A DNA stretch of 64,000 nucleotides. Origin: Streptomyces sp. NBC_01788. Lineage in GTDB: Bacteria; Actinomycetota; Actinomycetes; Streptomycetales; Streptomycetaceae. The translations under genes were made by a program, and so were the position numbers. The stretch spans positions 6,510,001 to 6,574,000 of the forward strand of contig NZ_CP109090.1 of NCBI RefSeq assembly GCF_035917575.1, read 5' to 3'. This document shows, piece after piece, positions 1 to 6,592 of the stretch. The notes beneath the pieces are model-generated. The model did not search any database and was not told the DNA's origin. It worked only from the letters and a program-made list of their open reading frames with translations. Each line of letters starts with the position of its first letter. Position 1 is the first letter of the stretch.

Positions 1-233
1 GGCACCACGTTGACGACCTGGCCAGACGAGCCGTGACCCTCTGCCAAGACGCGGAGGATGGCTCGGCGCCCCCTCCCCGGCCCGCGGCCTCGCCCTTCGG
101 CACATCATGCGGAAGAACCGCAACGAAGTGCCGCCCCACCTTCTCCCCGCCGCTCCGCCGAGCAGTGCGTACCCGAAGAATGGCAAGGCTCCGGCGCAAG
201 CGATGCGCCGGAGCCCACAGCGTGACCGTCGGG

Positions 234-608
234 TTAGTAGGCGACGTACCCCTCGCTGTAGCCCCAGAAGTCAAGGTAGAACTTCGTACCGCTGAGGACA
301 TTCGTAGCCGCCACGCCCCAGGTGCCCTTCTTGAGTGAGTGCCACCCGTTGCACGTGCCCGTCTTGAGGAAGCAGGTCTGCACCAGCATGTCGCGGTCAG
401 TGGGCTTGACGTTGATGTCGGTGCAGTTGGACGTAGCAGTGGCGTAGGTCCCTCCGACAGGCCACTCCCAGGAGTCATTGGTGTAGTAGGTCTTGGCGCT
501 GCCGTAGCAGGTCGCGGCGCTGGCCGGCGTGCTGGTGACGGCGGTGAGTCCACCACCCGTCAGAACAGCGGCAGCCAGGACGGTCATGGCGCGTGAACGG
601 ATGCGCAC
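234..608 (-). CDS. Small secreted four-cysteine protein, function unknown
   Basis: The protein has 124 residues. It starts with a Sec-type signal peptide: basic MRIRSR, a hydrophobic stretch from about residue 8 to 27, and a likely cleavage site after the Ala-Ser-Ala at residues 29-31. The mature part is about 93 residues, rich in Thr, Tyr and Trp, with exactly four cysteines, so two disulfides are possible. The start is GTG, preceded by a good GGGAGG site 7 nt upstream; an internal ATG (MTVLAAAV) would shorten the basic region. I recognise no family. Its place in the prophage accessory zone makes an exported lysogenic-conversion product possible, but that is inference. Confidence 0.7.
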   Translation of the reverse strand: MRIRSRAMTVLAAAVLTGGGLTAVTSTPASAATCYGSAKTYYTNDSWEWPVGGTYATATSNCTDINVKPTDRDMLVQTCFLKTGTCNGWHSLKKGTWGVAATNVLSGTKFYLDFWGYSEGYVAY

Positions 609-727
609 GTTTTTCCCTCCCCCTTGTGTGTGCCGGTAAGGCCTGTGCCCCCTCGCTGCCAGTCAGCTGGTACCGGCGTCGTGCAGTGTGGCAGTTCCCA
701 ACTTACGTGTAAACAGGCAGTGTTGAG

Positions 728-910
728 TCAATCCAAAGACAGTAAAGATGCAGGAGTAGGACGGGCGGCGATGTTGGTGAGGACGTCGTTGATGCGGACG
801 GAGTGGACGCCGTCGGCGCAGTCGAGGAACTCGCTCCAGGTGGCCAGGGCGGTCTCGGTGTTGCCGCGTTTGAGCTGGACGTGGCCGAGATCGGCGAGGG
901 CGATTGCGCG
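728..910 (-). pseudogene. C-terminal remnant of a TPR-type regulator
   Basis: On the minus strand an open frame with no start runs to a TGA at 728-730. It translates as helical, TPR-like sequence (RAIALADLGHVQLKRGN, then ETALATWSEFLDCADGVHSV, ending PASLLSLD). This is the kind of C-terminus seen in Streptomyces XRE regulators with helical repeats, which normally exceed 350 residues. Only about 60 codons remain. The frame ends abruptly at about 905-913, exactly where the neighbouring + strand lipoprotein gene begins, so one breakpoint truncated both. It is not a copy of the XRE/TPR regulator at 26.8 kb. Confidence 0.6.
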
Positions 911-1359
911 ACGCCACGCCCGTCATCCTCGCCGCCGCCCTCACCGCCTGCGACAGCAGCCCGCAGGCCAAGGCGGACAGCAAGGCACCGGCCGCCGCGC
1001 ACCACTACACCACCGGGCAGGACATCGCCGACGACCTCAAGGCCGCCGGGTTCACCGTGACCAAGCCCCGAGAGAACACCGACGGCTCGTACATCGCCGA
1101 CGTCGGCGGCACCGCCTACGACTTCACAGTCACAGACAAGACCCACCAGCCGGCGCCCGGCGACGCCGGCATCAACCTGTTCCCCAACCCCGAAGCCCTT
1201 AAGGCGTGGATCCCGCTCTCGAAGTCCTTCGGCGGCGTCGCCGTGACCGGCGACACCTGGGCGGTCAGCCTGCCTACCACCAGCAAGACCGCCCGTACCG
1301 ACAGTCAGCGCCTGGCGCCGAAGGTTGCGGAGGCCCTCGACGGGACCGTGCAGCAGTGA
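904..1359 (+). CDS. Putative lipoprotein, probably clipped at its 5' end
   Basis: The frame opens with TTG at 904 and encodes 151 residues. A lipobox-like LTAC followed by DSS sits at about residues 13-16, so the mature protein would be lipid-anchored outside the membrane. The signal peptide is only about 15 residues with one basic residue, short for a bacterial lipoprotein, and no ribosome site precedes the TTG. The first 5-10 codons have probably been lost at the breakpoint shared with the minus-strand TPR remnant. The mature sequence (DDLKAAGFTVTKPRENTDGSY and so on) resembles small hypothetical lipoproteins of Streptomyces. It may no longer be translated. Confidence 0.5.
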   Translation: MRDATPVILAAALTACDSSPQAKADSKAPAAAHHYTTGQDIADDLKAAGFTVTKPRENTDGSYIADVGGTAYDFTVTDKTHQPAPGDAGINLFPNPEALKAWIPLSKSFGGVAVTGDTWAVSLPTTSKTARTDSQRLAPKVAEALDGTVQQ

Positions 1360-1393
1360 ACCTCAGCGCTCAAAACGCGCCCCGGGCCATGTG

Positions 1394-1612
1394 CTACTCC
1401 CGCCCGTCCTCCCTCGTTGCGACGTCGCCGGCGTAGTGCAGCTGCACGCCCGGCTCGAAGCCTTCCTGCTCGATCACCGTGTCGGTGCTGTTCAGCTTGT
1501 ACCGGCAGTGAGTGGCCGCCGCGGTGGGGTGTGGCAGACGAATCTCGCCGACGCCCTCGGTCATCGCTCCGTTGTCGCCCTGGTGCGGGCCGCTCATCAC
1601 GTAGTAGCGCAT
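1394..1612 (-). CDS. Small hypothetical protein (72 aa)
   Basis: Begins MRYYVMSGPHQGDNG and ends in a polar, acidic tail. The frame is open further upstream, but that stretch looks non-coding (mixed composition, several cysteines), so I chose the ATG at 1612. The ribosome site is weak. No signal peptide, membrane segment or known motif is visible. It is transcribed away from the 51-residue membrane protein at 1756, so the stretch 1613-1755 probably holds divergent promoters. Confidence 0.4.
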   Translation of the reverse strand: MRYYVMSGPHQGDNGAMTEGVGEIRLPHPTAAATHCRYKLNSTDTVIEQEGFEPGVQLHYAGDVATREDGRE

Positions 1613-1755
1613 GGCGGGCACTCTGCATCCGGCCGCGTGGATTCGCAAACCGTCTCCTAAATGCCCAGCTCGCGCACAACAGACGTTAAGCGACGGGCCG
1701 TTGTCAGCCCCTCGTGCCATGCTGCACTTCAACTATGTGAAGGAGGTGAGTAGAT

Positions 1756-1911
1756 ATGTCGAAGAAGCAGCAGGCGGCCGTCGTCATGGTCGCGGCCCTG
1801 GCCGGGCAGGCGTACCTCGGCAAGGTCGCCAAGCAGCAGGGGACGGCCCTCGGTCTGTCTGTCGTCGCGATCAGCCTGATCGGTCTTGCCCTGACCCAGG
1901 CCCTCGGCTGA
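1756..1911 (+). CDS. 51-residue membrane protein
   Basis: An ATG at 1756 follows an almost perfect Shine-Dalgarno sequence (AAGGAGGTGAG, 1739-1748) at good spacing. The product begins MSKKQQAAVVMVAALAGQ and has two hydrophobic stretches, about residues 7-21 and 34-49, joined by a basic turn containing Lys-Gln-Gln. That suggests a small double-spanning or hairpin membrane peptide. Its strong translation signal is unusual among neighbours and marks it as a real gene although it is very short. Function unknown; candidates are a phage superinfection-exclusion peptide or a toxin-like peptide. Confidence 0.55.
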   Translation: MSKKQQAAVVMVAALAGQAYLGKVAKQQGTALGLSVVAISLIGLALTQALG

Positions 1912-2061
1912 CCGAGGCGCGAGGGTCCCGGCCCCCCCGTGCCCAGCAGGGAGGCCGGGGCCCTCGCGGAATCCACGGGCCACCGTATGGATATCCGTGC
2001 GGTGTGCCAGGGCGCACCAACAGCAGAATCACCCCCTCCCCCGTTGAGTCATGGAGTTCCC

Positions 2062-3075
2062 ATGCCGTCATCGCTTGACCCGCTGACCGTGCAGCGGCTC
2101 GCATACGTCCGGTACCTGTACCGAGAAGGCATCGAACAGAGCCGACAGCCAGCCCCACTCCGGTCCAGGGCCGTCACTTCCTTCCACGATGCCGTCGAAA
2201 ACTATGTCGGCCTCGTCGCGCAGCACCTGGGTGTCGAGCTACCCCGGGCCACAGAGTTCCTTGGTTACTGGGCAGCGATCAAGCCGAAGTTTGAGCTGCC
2301 CAAGAAGGAACCCATGCGCCGGCTGAACGACGCGCGCGTGGCCCTGAAGCACAACGGCACCTTCCCGTCCAACCATCAGATCGACCAGGCCCGGGAGACG
2401 CTCGCCGACTTCTTCACCACTGTCACACCCAAGGTGTTCGGAGTCGATTTCGATTCAATCGAATTGGTTGACCTGCTAACGCAGCCTGAGACCGCGCGGC
2501 TCGTTCGAGAAGCACAGACACACGCCGACATCGGCGACTACGCCATGGCTATGGCGGGGCTGGTGCTCGCCTTCGACGCTCTCCTGGATCACTATGCAAT
2601 GGGTGACCGACCTGCAGGGAAGTCGCCCTTCAGATTCGGCCCGCGCTTGTACCGGACGGATGTGGTTCAGTTTAAGCTGAGTGAATTCGCCATGAATGCG
2701 CAAGACGCTCTCCGCGTGATCAGCCTCGGCATTGACTATCCGAGCATGGCTCGCTTCAGGGTGATGGCGCCGCCGGTCTACGGCTACGGCGATGGCAGCC
2801 AACGCTTCGTGGACCTCCACTCGGTGCGCGCGCTGAGCGCGGATGACTACGACTGGGCGCGGCACTTCGTGATCGAGTCGGGTCTCCGGGCCTCTCGGGC
2901 TGATGAGATCCGCGGGATGCAGGAGCGAGCACACGAGCTGAACCGGAGCCCGACGGAGCCGTTCGGGGAACGCTCGTGGACGGGGCCGGTAGAACCGAGG
3001 TCAGACGAGGGAGTGCCCGTCTTCGAAGACGAGGCGCTGGCGGAGCGAACGTCTTGGTCTCGACCGCCCGCGTGA
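2062..3075 (+). CDS. Hypothetical protein with a HEPN-like helical domain
   Basis: The frame is open from 1939, but the ATG at 2062 (MPSSLDPLTVQRL) starts the compact coding sequence and gives 337 residues. The first half is helical and contains an R-X4-H motif (RVALKH, about residue 90) followed by NG. This resembles the catalytic or nucleotide-binding signature of HEPN proteins, many of which are RNases in toxin-antitoxin and phage-defence systems. The C-terminal third is polar and ends in a disordered acidic tail. There is no membrane segment. The next gene, a phage HTH protein, starts 36 bp downstream on the same strand. The HEPN assignment rests on one motif and helical character only. 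Confidence 0.55.
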   Translation: MPSSLDPLTVQRLAYVRYLYREGIEQSRQPAPLRSRAVTSFHDAVENYVGLVAQHLGVELPRATEFLGYWAAIKPKFELPKKEPMRRLNDARVALKHNGTFPSNHQIDQARETLADFFTTVTPKVFGVDFDSIELVDLLTQPETARLVREAQTHADIGDYAMAMAGLVLAFDALLDHYAMGDRPAGKSPFRFGPRLYRTDVVQFKLSEFAMNAQDALRVISLGIDYPSMARFRVMAPPVYGYGDGSQRFVDLHSVRALSADDYDWARHFVIESGLRASRADEIRGMQERAHELNRSPTEPFGERSWTGPVEPRSDEGVPVFEDEALAERTSWSRPPA

Positions 3076-3110
3076 GTCCAACTCGATGGGCAGCCAGGCA
3101 CACTGGACGC

Positions 3111-3332
3111 GTGACCACCGCGCGCACCGGCAGAGACGGCCGGCCCCTCGTCACCACGGCCATGGCCGCCTACTCCCTCGGCATGAAGCCCAGCAGCTTC
3201 CGCAGCTGGGCACGCCGCCACAGCATCACCGCCACCACCTACCAACGGGAGCCCGGCACCACCGGCCAGGCCCCCGCACTGTGGGACCTCGCCGACCTCA
3301 CCGACGCCATGCGAAACAAGAACGCCGCTTGA
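3111..3332 (+). CDS. Small HTH-type DNA-binding protein
   Basis: A GTG start at 3111 gives 73 residues. The core (LVTTAMAAYSLGMKPSSFRSWARRH) reads as a helix-turn-helix, with the second helix around SSFRSWARRH, as in small MerR/excisionase-like phage proteins. Proteins of this kind often stand just before the HNH and terminase genes in Streptomyces phages. The longer open frame starting at 2976 overlaps the end of the previous gene and has poor composition, so the GTG is preferred. Role inferred: regulator of the late region or packaging accessory. Confidence 0.6.
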   Translation: MTTARTGRDGRPLVTTAMAAYSLGMKPSSFRSWARRHSITATTYQREPGTTGQAPALWDLADLTDAMRNKNAA

Positions 3333-3383
3333 CCAAAGATCACCTGACACGCATCATCAGTCATGGTGCGCGTACTGCCTCAT

Positions 3384-3407
3384 GAGCCCGGCCACAGAGC
3401 CGGGCTC
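3384..3407. terminator. 9-bp perfect stem-loop
   Basis: Arms GAGCCCGGC and GCCGGGCTC with a 6-nt loop (cacaga). It stands 51 bp after the HTH gene. There is no T-run, as is common for Streptomyces hairpin terminators. Confidence 0.5.
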
Positions 3408-3416
3408 CAGCACGTC

Positions 3417-3517
3417 CGGGGCCCACTCCAACACCGGGGCTGAAGAACCACGGGGCCCACTTCAACACGGGGCCCGAACCACAAGGGGCCCACCAGCACG
3501 GGCCCCCAGACACCACA
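3417..3517. repeat. Six imperfect 17-bp direct repeats upstream of the HNH gene
   Basis: Units begin at 3417, 3434, 3451, 3468, 3485 (16 bp) and 3501. The best-conserved form is CGGGGCCCACTTCAACA, each unit keeping a GGGGCC or GGCCCC core. They lie in a 412-bp stretch without a convincing gene (3333-3744); the remainder (3518-3744) is C-rich and holds nothing else that I recognise. Such phased arrays near terminase genes can be binding sites for the packaging machinery or a repressor. Confidence 0.6.
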
Positions 3518-3744
3518 CCCCCACTCGCGCCCCACGCCGCAGCACACCACCACGCGCAGCTCACCGCGCCACGCCCGGGACACCCGGGCCCATCGACACA
3601 GGGGGCCGCACCAACGGGGCCCCCGACCACCGGCACCCACCCGGCGCACCCCCCCCGGCAGCGCCCTCACACCCGGGCCCACGACAGACACCCACCCCCG
3701 GGGCAACACACCAGCGGCCCCCACCCGCCCCGAGTGAGGTGACC

Positions 3745-4020
3745 ATGGCCAGCAACAACAGCAAGAACACCACCCAGGCCGGCTACGGCTACACCCACCA
3801 GTCCCTACGCCGCGCCCTCCTACCCTCTGCCTACGGCAAGCCGTGTCCGCACTGCCAGCAGCCGATGCTGCCTGGTCAACCGCTCGACCTTGACCACACA
3901 GCTGACCGAACCTCGTATCGAGGTTTCGCTCATGCCTCCTGCAACCGCAGCGAGGGCGCACGCCGCGGCAACGCCCAGCGCAGCGCCCGGCGCACCTGGC
4001 GGACCTCCCGGCAGTGGTAG
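3745..4020 (+). CDS. Phage HNH endonuclease
   Basis: 91 residues from the ATG at 3745, preceded by GAGGTG. The zinc-binding CPHC is at about residue 33-36, the catalytic DLDH follows at about residue 48-51, and the third element FAHASCN at about 62-68, with a basic C-terminus. This is the compact HNH nuclease found beside terminase in many cos-type siphoviruses, where it assists the large terminase in cutting the concatemer. A frame open further upstream (from 3382) crosses the repeat array and is not credible coding sequence. Followed by 460 bp of non-coding DNA before the terminase genes. Confidence 0.85.
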   Translation: MASNNSKNTTQAGYGYTHQSLRRALLPSAYGKPCPHCQQPMLPGQPLDLDHTADRTSYRGFAHASCNRSEGARRGNAQRSARRTWRTSRQW

Positions 4021-4095
4021 CCGACCCGACCGGCCGGCCCCTGGCTCCCGTATTCCTCAACTCGCCCCGCCGTAGCGCCCGGCCCGGCAGGCCGC

Positions 4096-4134
4096 AGCGA
4101 TCAAGCCTCTGACCTGCGCGAATGCTTGATCGCT
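4096..4134. repeat. 11-bp inverted repeat near the packaging genes
   Basis: Arms AGCGATCAAGC (4096-4106) and GCTTGATCGCT (4124-4134), perfect, with a 17-nt spacer. It is much less GC-rich than its surroundings and lies between HNH and terminase, so it could be a protein-binding site. Confidence 0.5.
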
Positions 4135-4172
4135 TCGTCTCGGTGATCTTGCTGCGCCTCGTCGGAGGTGGT

Positions 4173-4196
4173 GGGGCCGGGGGTAGGGGGGTGGGG
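4173..4196 (+). other. G-quadruplex-forming run
   Basis: Four runs of 4, 5, 6 and 4 guanines separated by CC, TA and T. This is a canonical intramolecular quadruplex pattern with very short loops, in the non-coding stretch before terminase. The complementary strand is C-rich. Confidence 0.6.
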
Positions 4197-4274
4197 TCGC
4201 CACGTGATCATGGCGCCCACTGACCCCGCCCCCCTTCAACATTTCTCTCCCTGGGATTTTCGGCAACGTAACAA

Positions 4275-4304
4275 GGGCCCCTCCGGAATTAACCGGAGGG
4301 GCCC
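4275..4304. terminator. 12-bp perfect stem-loop between HNH and terminase
   Basis: Arms GGGCCCCTCCGG and CCGGAGGGGCCC with loop aattaa. Works in either direction. Together with the upstream inverted repeat and G-run it fills the 462-bp gap 4021-4482, a likely cos region. Confidence 0.55.
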
Positions 4305-4482
4305 TGCGGTGGAGATCTTGAGTTCTTGAGGCTTCGAGCCTGACCCGGTCGGTGTTCCGTTCCCGGTGGCTCCGTTCTGCCTGTGGAACTAAGCATGGCA
4401 GTACGGCAGTTGGGTGTCAACCCGAACAACTCCCTTCTTTCCAACATCTTTTGGGGCACACCGGCAGGAAAGGGGGTCGGGC

Positions 4483-4893
4483 GTGAAGAAGCGTTGCGAG
4501 GCCTGCGGCGAGTCCTTCGAGGCGAAGCGGACGACGGCGCGGTTCTGCTCGGACCGGTGCCGGATGCGTGCCCACCGGCGGCCCGCCGAAGGCGACCAGC
4601 CGGCCCCCGTAACGTCACAGCCCCCGGTGCAACGCGAAGACGGGACCGAGTCGCTCGCGGCGGCCGCGCGCGGCGAGCTCGCCGCGGTGGGCCGGGACCG
4701 TACGGCGGCCGGCCAGGCCGTGCTGGTCCTGGCCCGGCGGATCGACGCGAACAGCGCGGAATCCGGCTCGTCCCTGGCAGCGATGGTCCGCGAGTTCCGG
4801 GCCGCGCTGGCCGGCGCCCTCGAGGGCGCCGGGGAGGCCGTGGACCCGGTCGACGAACTGCGGGCGCGGCGTGACCGCAAGCGTTCTGGTTGA
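4483..4893 (+). CDS. Terminase small subunit-like protein with zinc finger
   Basis: 136 residues from GTG 4483, which follows AGGGGGT. An earlier in-frame GTG at 4414 would add 23 residues without a ribosome site. The N-terminus carries a CEAC...CSDRC zinc-ribbon-like motif (residues about 5-28), as in small HTH/zinc-finger proteins that bind nucleic acid. The remainder is a predicted helical domain with alternating Ala, Arg and Glu. It overlaps the start of the large terminase by 23 bp, so the two are translationally coupled. Position and size fit the DNA-recognition subunit of the terminase, but sequence alone is not decisive. Confidence 0.6.
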   Translation: MKKRCEACGESFEAKRTTARFCSDRCRMRAHRRPAEGDQPAPVTSQPPVQREDGTESLAAAARGELAAVGRDRTAAGQAVLVLARRIDANSAESGSSLAAMVREFRAALAGALEGAGEAVDPVDELRARRDRKRSG

Positions 4894-6352
4894 GCCGGCC
4901 TACCGCAGCGAGCCAGAGTGGCACAGGACGCTGGGCCCGGAGGTCGCCGACCTGTCGAGGTTGGCAGGGTTCGCGCCGGATCCTGAGCAGCAGCTGATCC
5001 TCGATGCGACGTTCGCCATCGACAAGCGGGGCAAGTCGGCATCGTTCGAGGTCGCCGCAGTGGTGGGCCGGCAGAACCTGAAGACCGGCACGATGAAACA
5101 AATGGCGCTCGGCTGGCTGTTCGTCACCGAAGAGCGGCTGATCGTCTGGTCGGCGCACGAGTTCCGGACGGCGCAGGAGTCGTTCCGGGACATGGAGCAG
5201 CTGATCGAGTCGTCGTCGTATCTGTCGCGGCGGGTGAAGCACATCCACCGCGGCAACGGCGACGAGGCGATCGAACTCCACGGAGACCGGCGGCTGATCT
5301 TCAAGGCGCGGACGAAGGGCGGCGGCCGCGGCCTGTCCGGCGACAAGGTCATGCTGGACGAGGCGTTCGCGCTGCAGCCGATGCACATGGGTGCGCTGCT
5401 GCCGACGCTCGGTGCCCGCCCGGACCCGCAGGTCGTATACGGGTCGTCGGCGGGCCTGGCCGAGTCGGTGGTGCTCCGCGGGATCCGAGACCGCGGCCGG
5501 GCCGGGCAGGATGCGCGCCTCGCCTATTTCGAGTGGTGCGCGCCGCCGCCGGCGGAGGCCTGCCGGAACGGCGTGAAGTGCACGCACGCCCTGGACGCTG
5601 TCGGCTGTGGCTGCGACCGGCCGGAGTTCTGGGCGATGGCGAACCCCCAGCTCGGCCGGCGGATCAGCCCGGTCACGATGGCGTCGTTCCGGCGGGCGCT
5701 GCCGCCGGCCGAGTTCGCCCGCGAGCACATGGGCTGGTGGGACGAGCCGGTCGGCGGGCTGGTGCCGATCAGCGCGGACGCGTGGAAGGCGTGCGCGGAC
5801 GAAGGGTCGGCGGTGCAGGACCCGGTTGCCATGGCTGTGGACATCACCCCGGACCGGTCGATGTCCGCGATCGCGATGGCCGGGCGCCGCGCGGACGGCC
5901 TGGTCCACGGCGAGCTCGTCGATCACCGGCCCGGGACGGGATGGGTCGTCGACCGGCTGGTGGACCTGGCGAAGAAGTGGCGGCCGTGCGTGCTGGTGCT
6001 GGATCCCTCGAGTCCGGCCGGCTCGCTGGAGAAGGCGCTGAACGAGCGCGGCTTCAAGGTCGAGCCGGTCGGCGGGGAGTGGCGGCTTCAGCTGGTCGGG
6101 TCCCGCGAGTACGCGCAGGCCTGCGGGGCGTTCACCGATGACGTCACCAATGGCCGGTTCCGGCACCCCGACCAGGGTCCGCTGAACAAGGCCGTGGAAG
6201 GGGCGGCGACACGGCCGCTCGCGGAGGCGTGGGCGTGGTCTCGCCGTAACAGCCAGGACGACATCTCCCCGCTGGTGGCGGTCACGCTGGCTCGGCACGG
6301 ACATGCCGCGTTCGGGGTGGCCGAGCCGGTGGAGCCCTTCTTCATCCGATGA
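4871..6352 (+). CDS. terL: Terminase large subunit
   Basis: 493 residues. The ATPase domain shows a variant Walker A, GRQNLKTG (residues 66-73), and a Walker B, VMLDEA (160-165), as in HK97-like and many actinophage large terminases. A C-terminal RNase H-fold nuclease begins around residue 317 with MAVDITPD, whose Asp is the expected first metal ligand. The enzyme cuts concatemeric DNA and drives it into the prohead through the portal. The GTG start overlaps the preceding gene. Full length for the family, with no sign of decay. Confidence 0.95.
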   Translation: MTASVLVEPAYRSEPEWHRTLGPEVADLSRLAGFAPDPEQQLILDATFAIDKRGKSASFEVAAVVGRQNLKTGTMKQMALGWLFVTEERLIVWSAHEFRTAQESFRDMEQLIESSSYLSRRVKHIHRGNGDEAIELHGDRRLIFKARTKGGGRGLSGDKVMLDEAFALQPMHMGALLPTLGARPDPQVVYGSSAGLAESVVLRGIRDRGRAGQDARLAYFEWCAPPPAEACRNGVKCTHALDAVGCGCDRPEFWAMANPQLGRRISPVTMASFRRALPPAEFAREHMGWWDEPVGGLVPISADAWKACADEGSAVQDPVAMAVDITPDRSMSAIAMAGRRADGLVHGELVDHRPGTGWVVDRLVDLAKKWRPCVLVLDPSSPAGSLEKALNERGFKVEPVGGEWRLQLVGSREYAQACGAFTDDVTNGRFRHPDQGPLNKAVEGAATRPLAEAWAWSRRNSQDDISPLVAVTLARHGHAAFGVAEPVEPFFIR

Positions 6353-6376
6353 CGACAGGAGAGGTGGGCGGCGCCG

Positions 6377-6592
6377 GTGGCGGTGTGGGTTGGCCCTGAC
6401 GCGTTCGACGAGATCACCGAGCAGGCGCGGAAGGTCCGGTTCTGGCGGACGGTGCTGACCGTCCTGGCCGGGCTGCTGTTCGGGGTCGGCTGGCTTGCGG
6501 CGAAGGCCTGTGGCGTGCTGTGGCTGGCGGTGGCGTGGGCCGGGACCGCGGTGAAGGTCGGATGGCAGGAGGCGCGCCGTGGGGCTTCTTGA
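6377..6592 (+). CDS. Small single-pass membrane protein
   Basis: 71 residues from GTG 6377, with AGGAGAGG about 11 nt upstream. A charged amphipathic N-terminus (ITEQARKVRFWRT) precedes a long hydrophobic region at about residues 25-60. It overlaps the portal start by 14 bp and sits inside the packaging module. Similar short membrane proteins occur at this position in Streptomyces phages; function unknown. Confidence 0.6.
   Translation: MAVWVGPDAFDEITEQARKVRFWRTVLTVLAGLLFGVGWLAAKACGVLWLAVAWAGTAVKVGWQEARRGAS

Noticed and set aside
1..36. Possible C-terminus of a gene entering from the left (reads ...LTTWPDEP and stop)
   Set aside because: Only eleven codons are visible, so coding cannot be supported.
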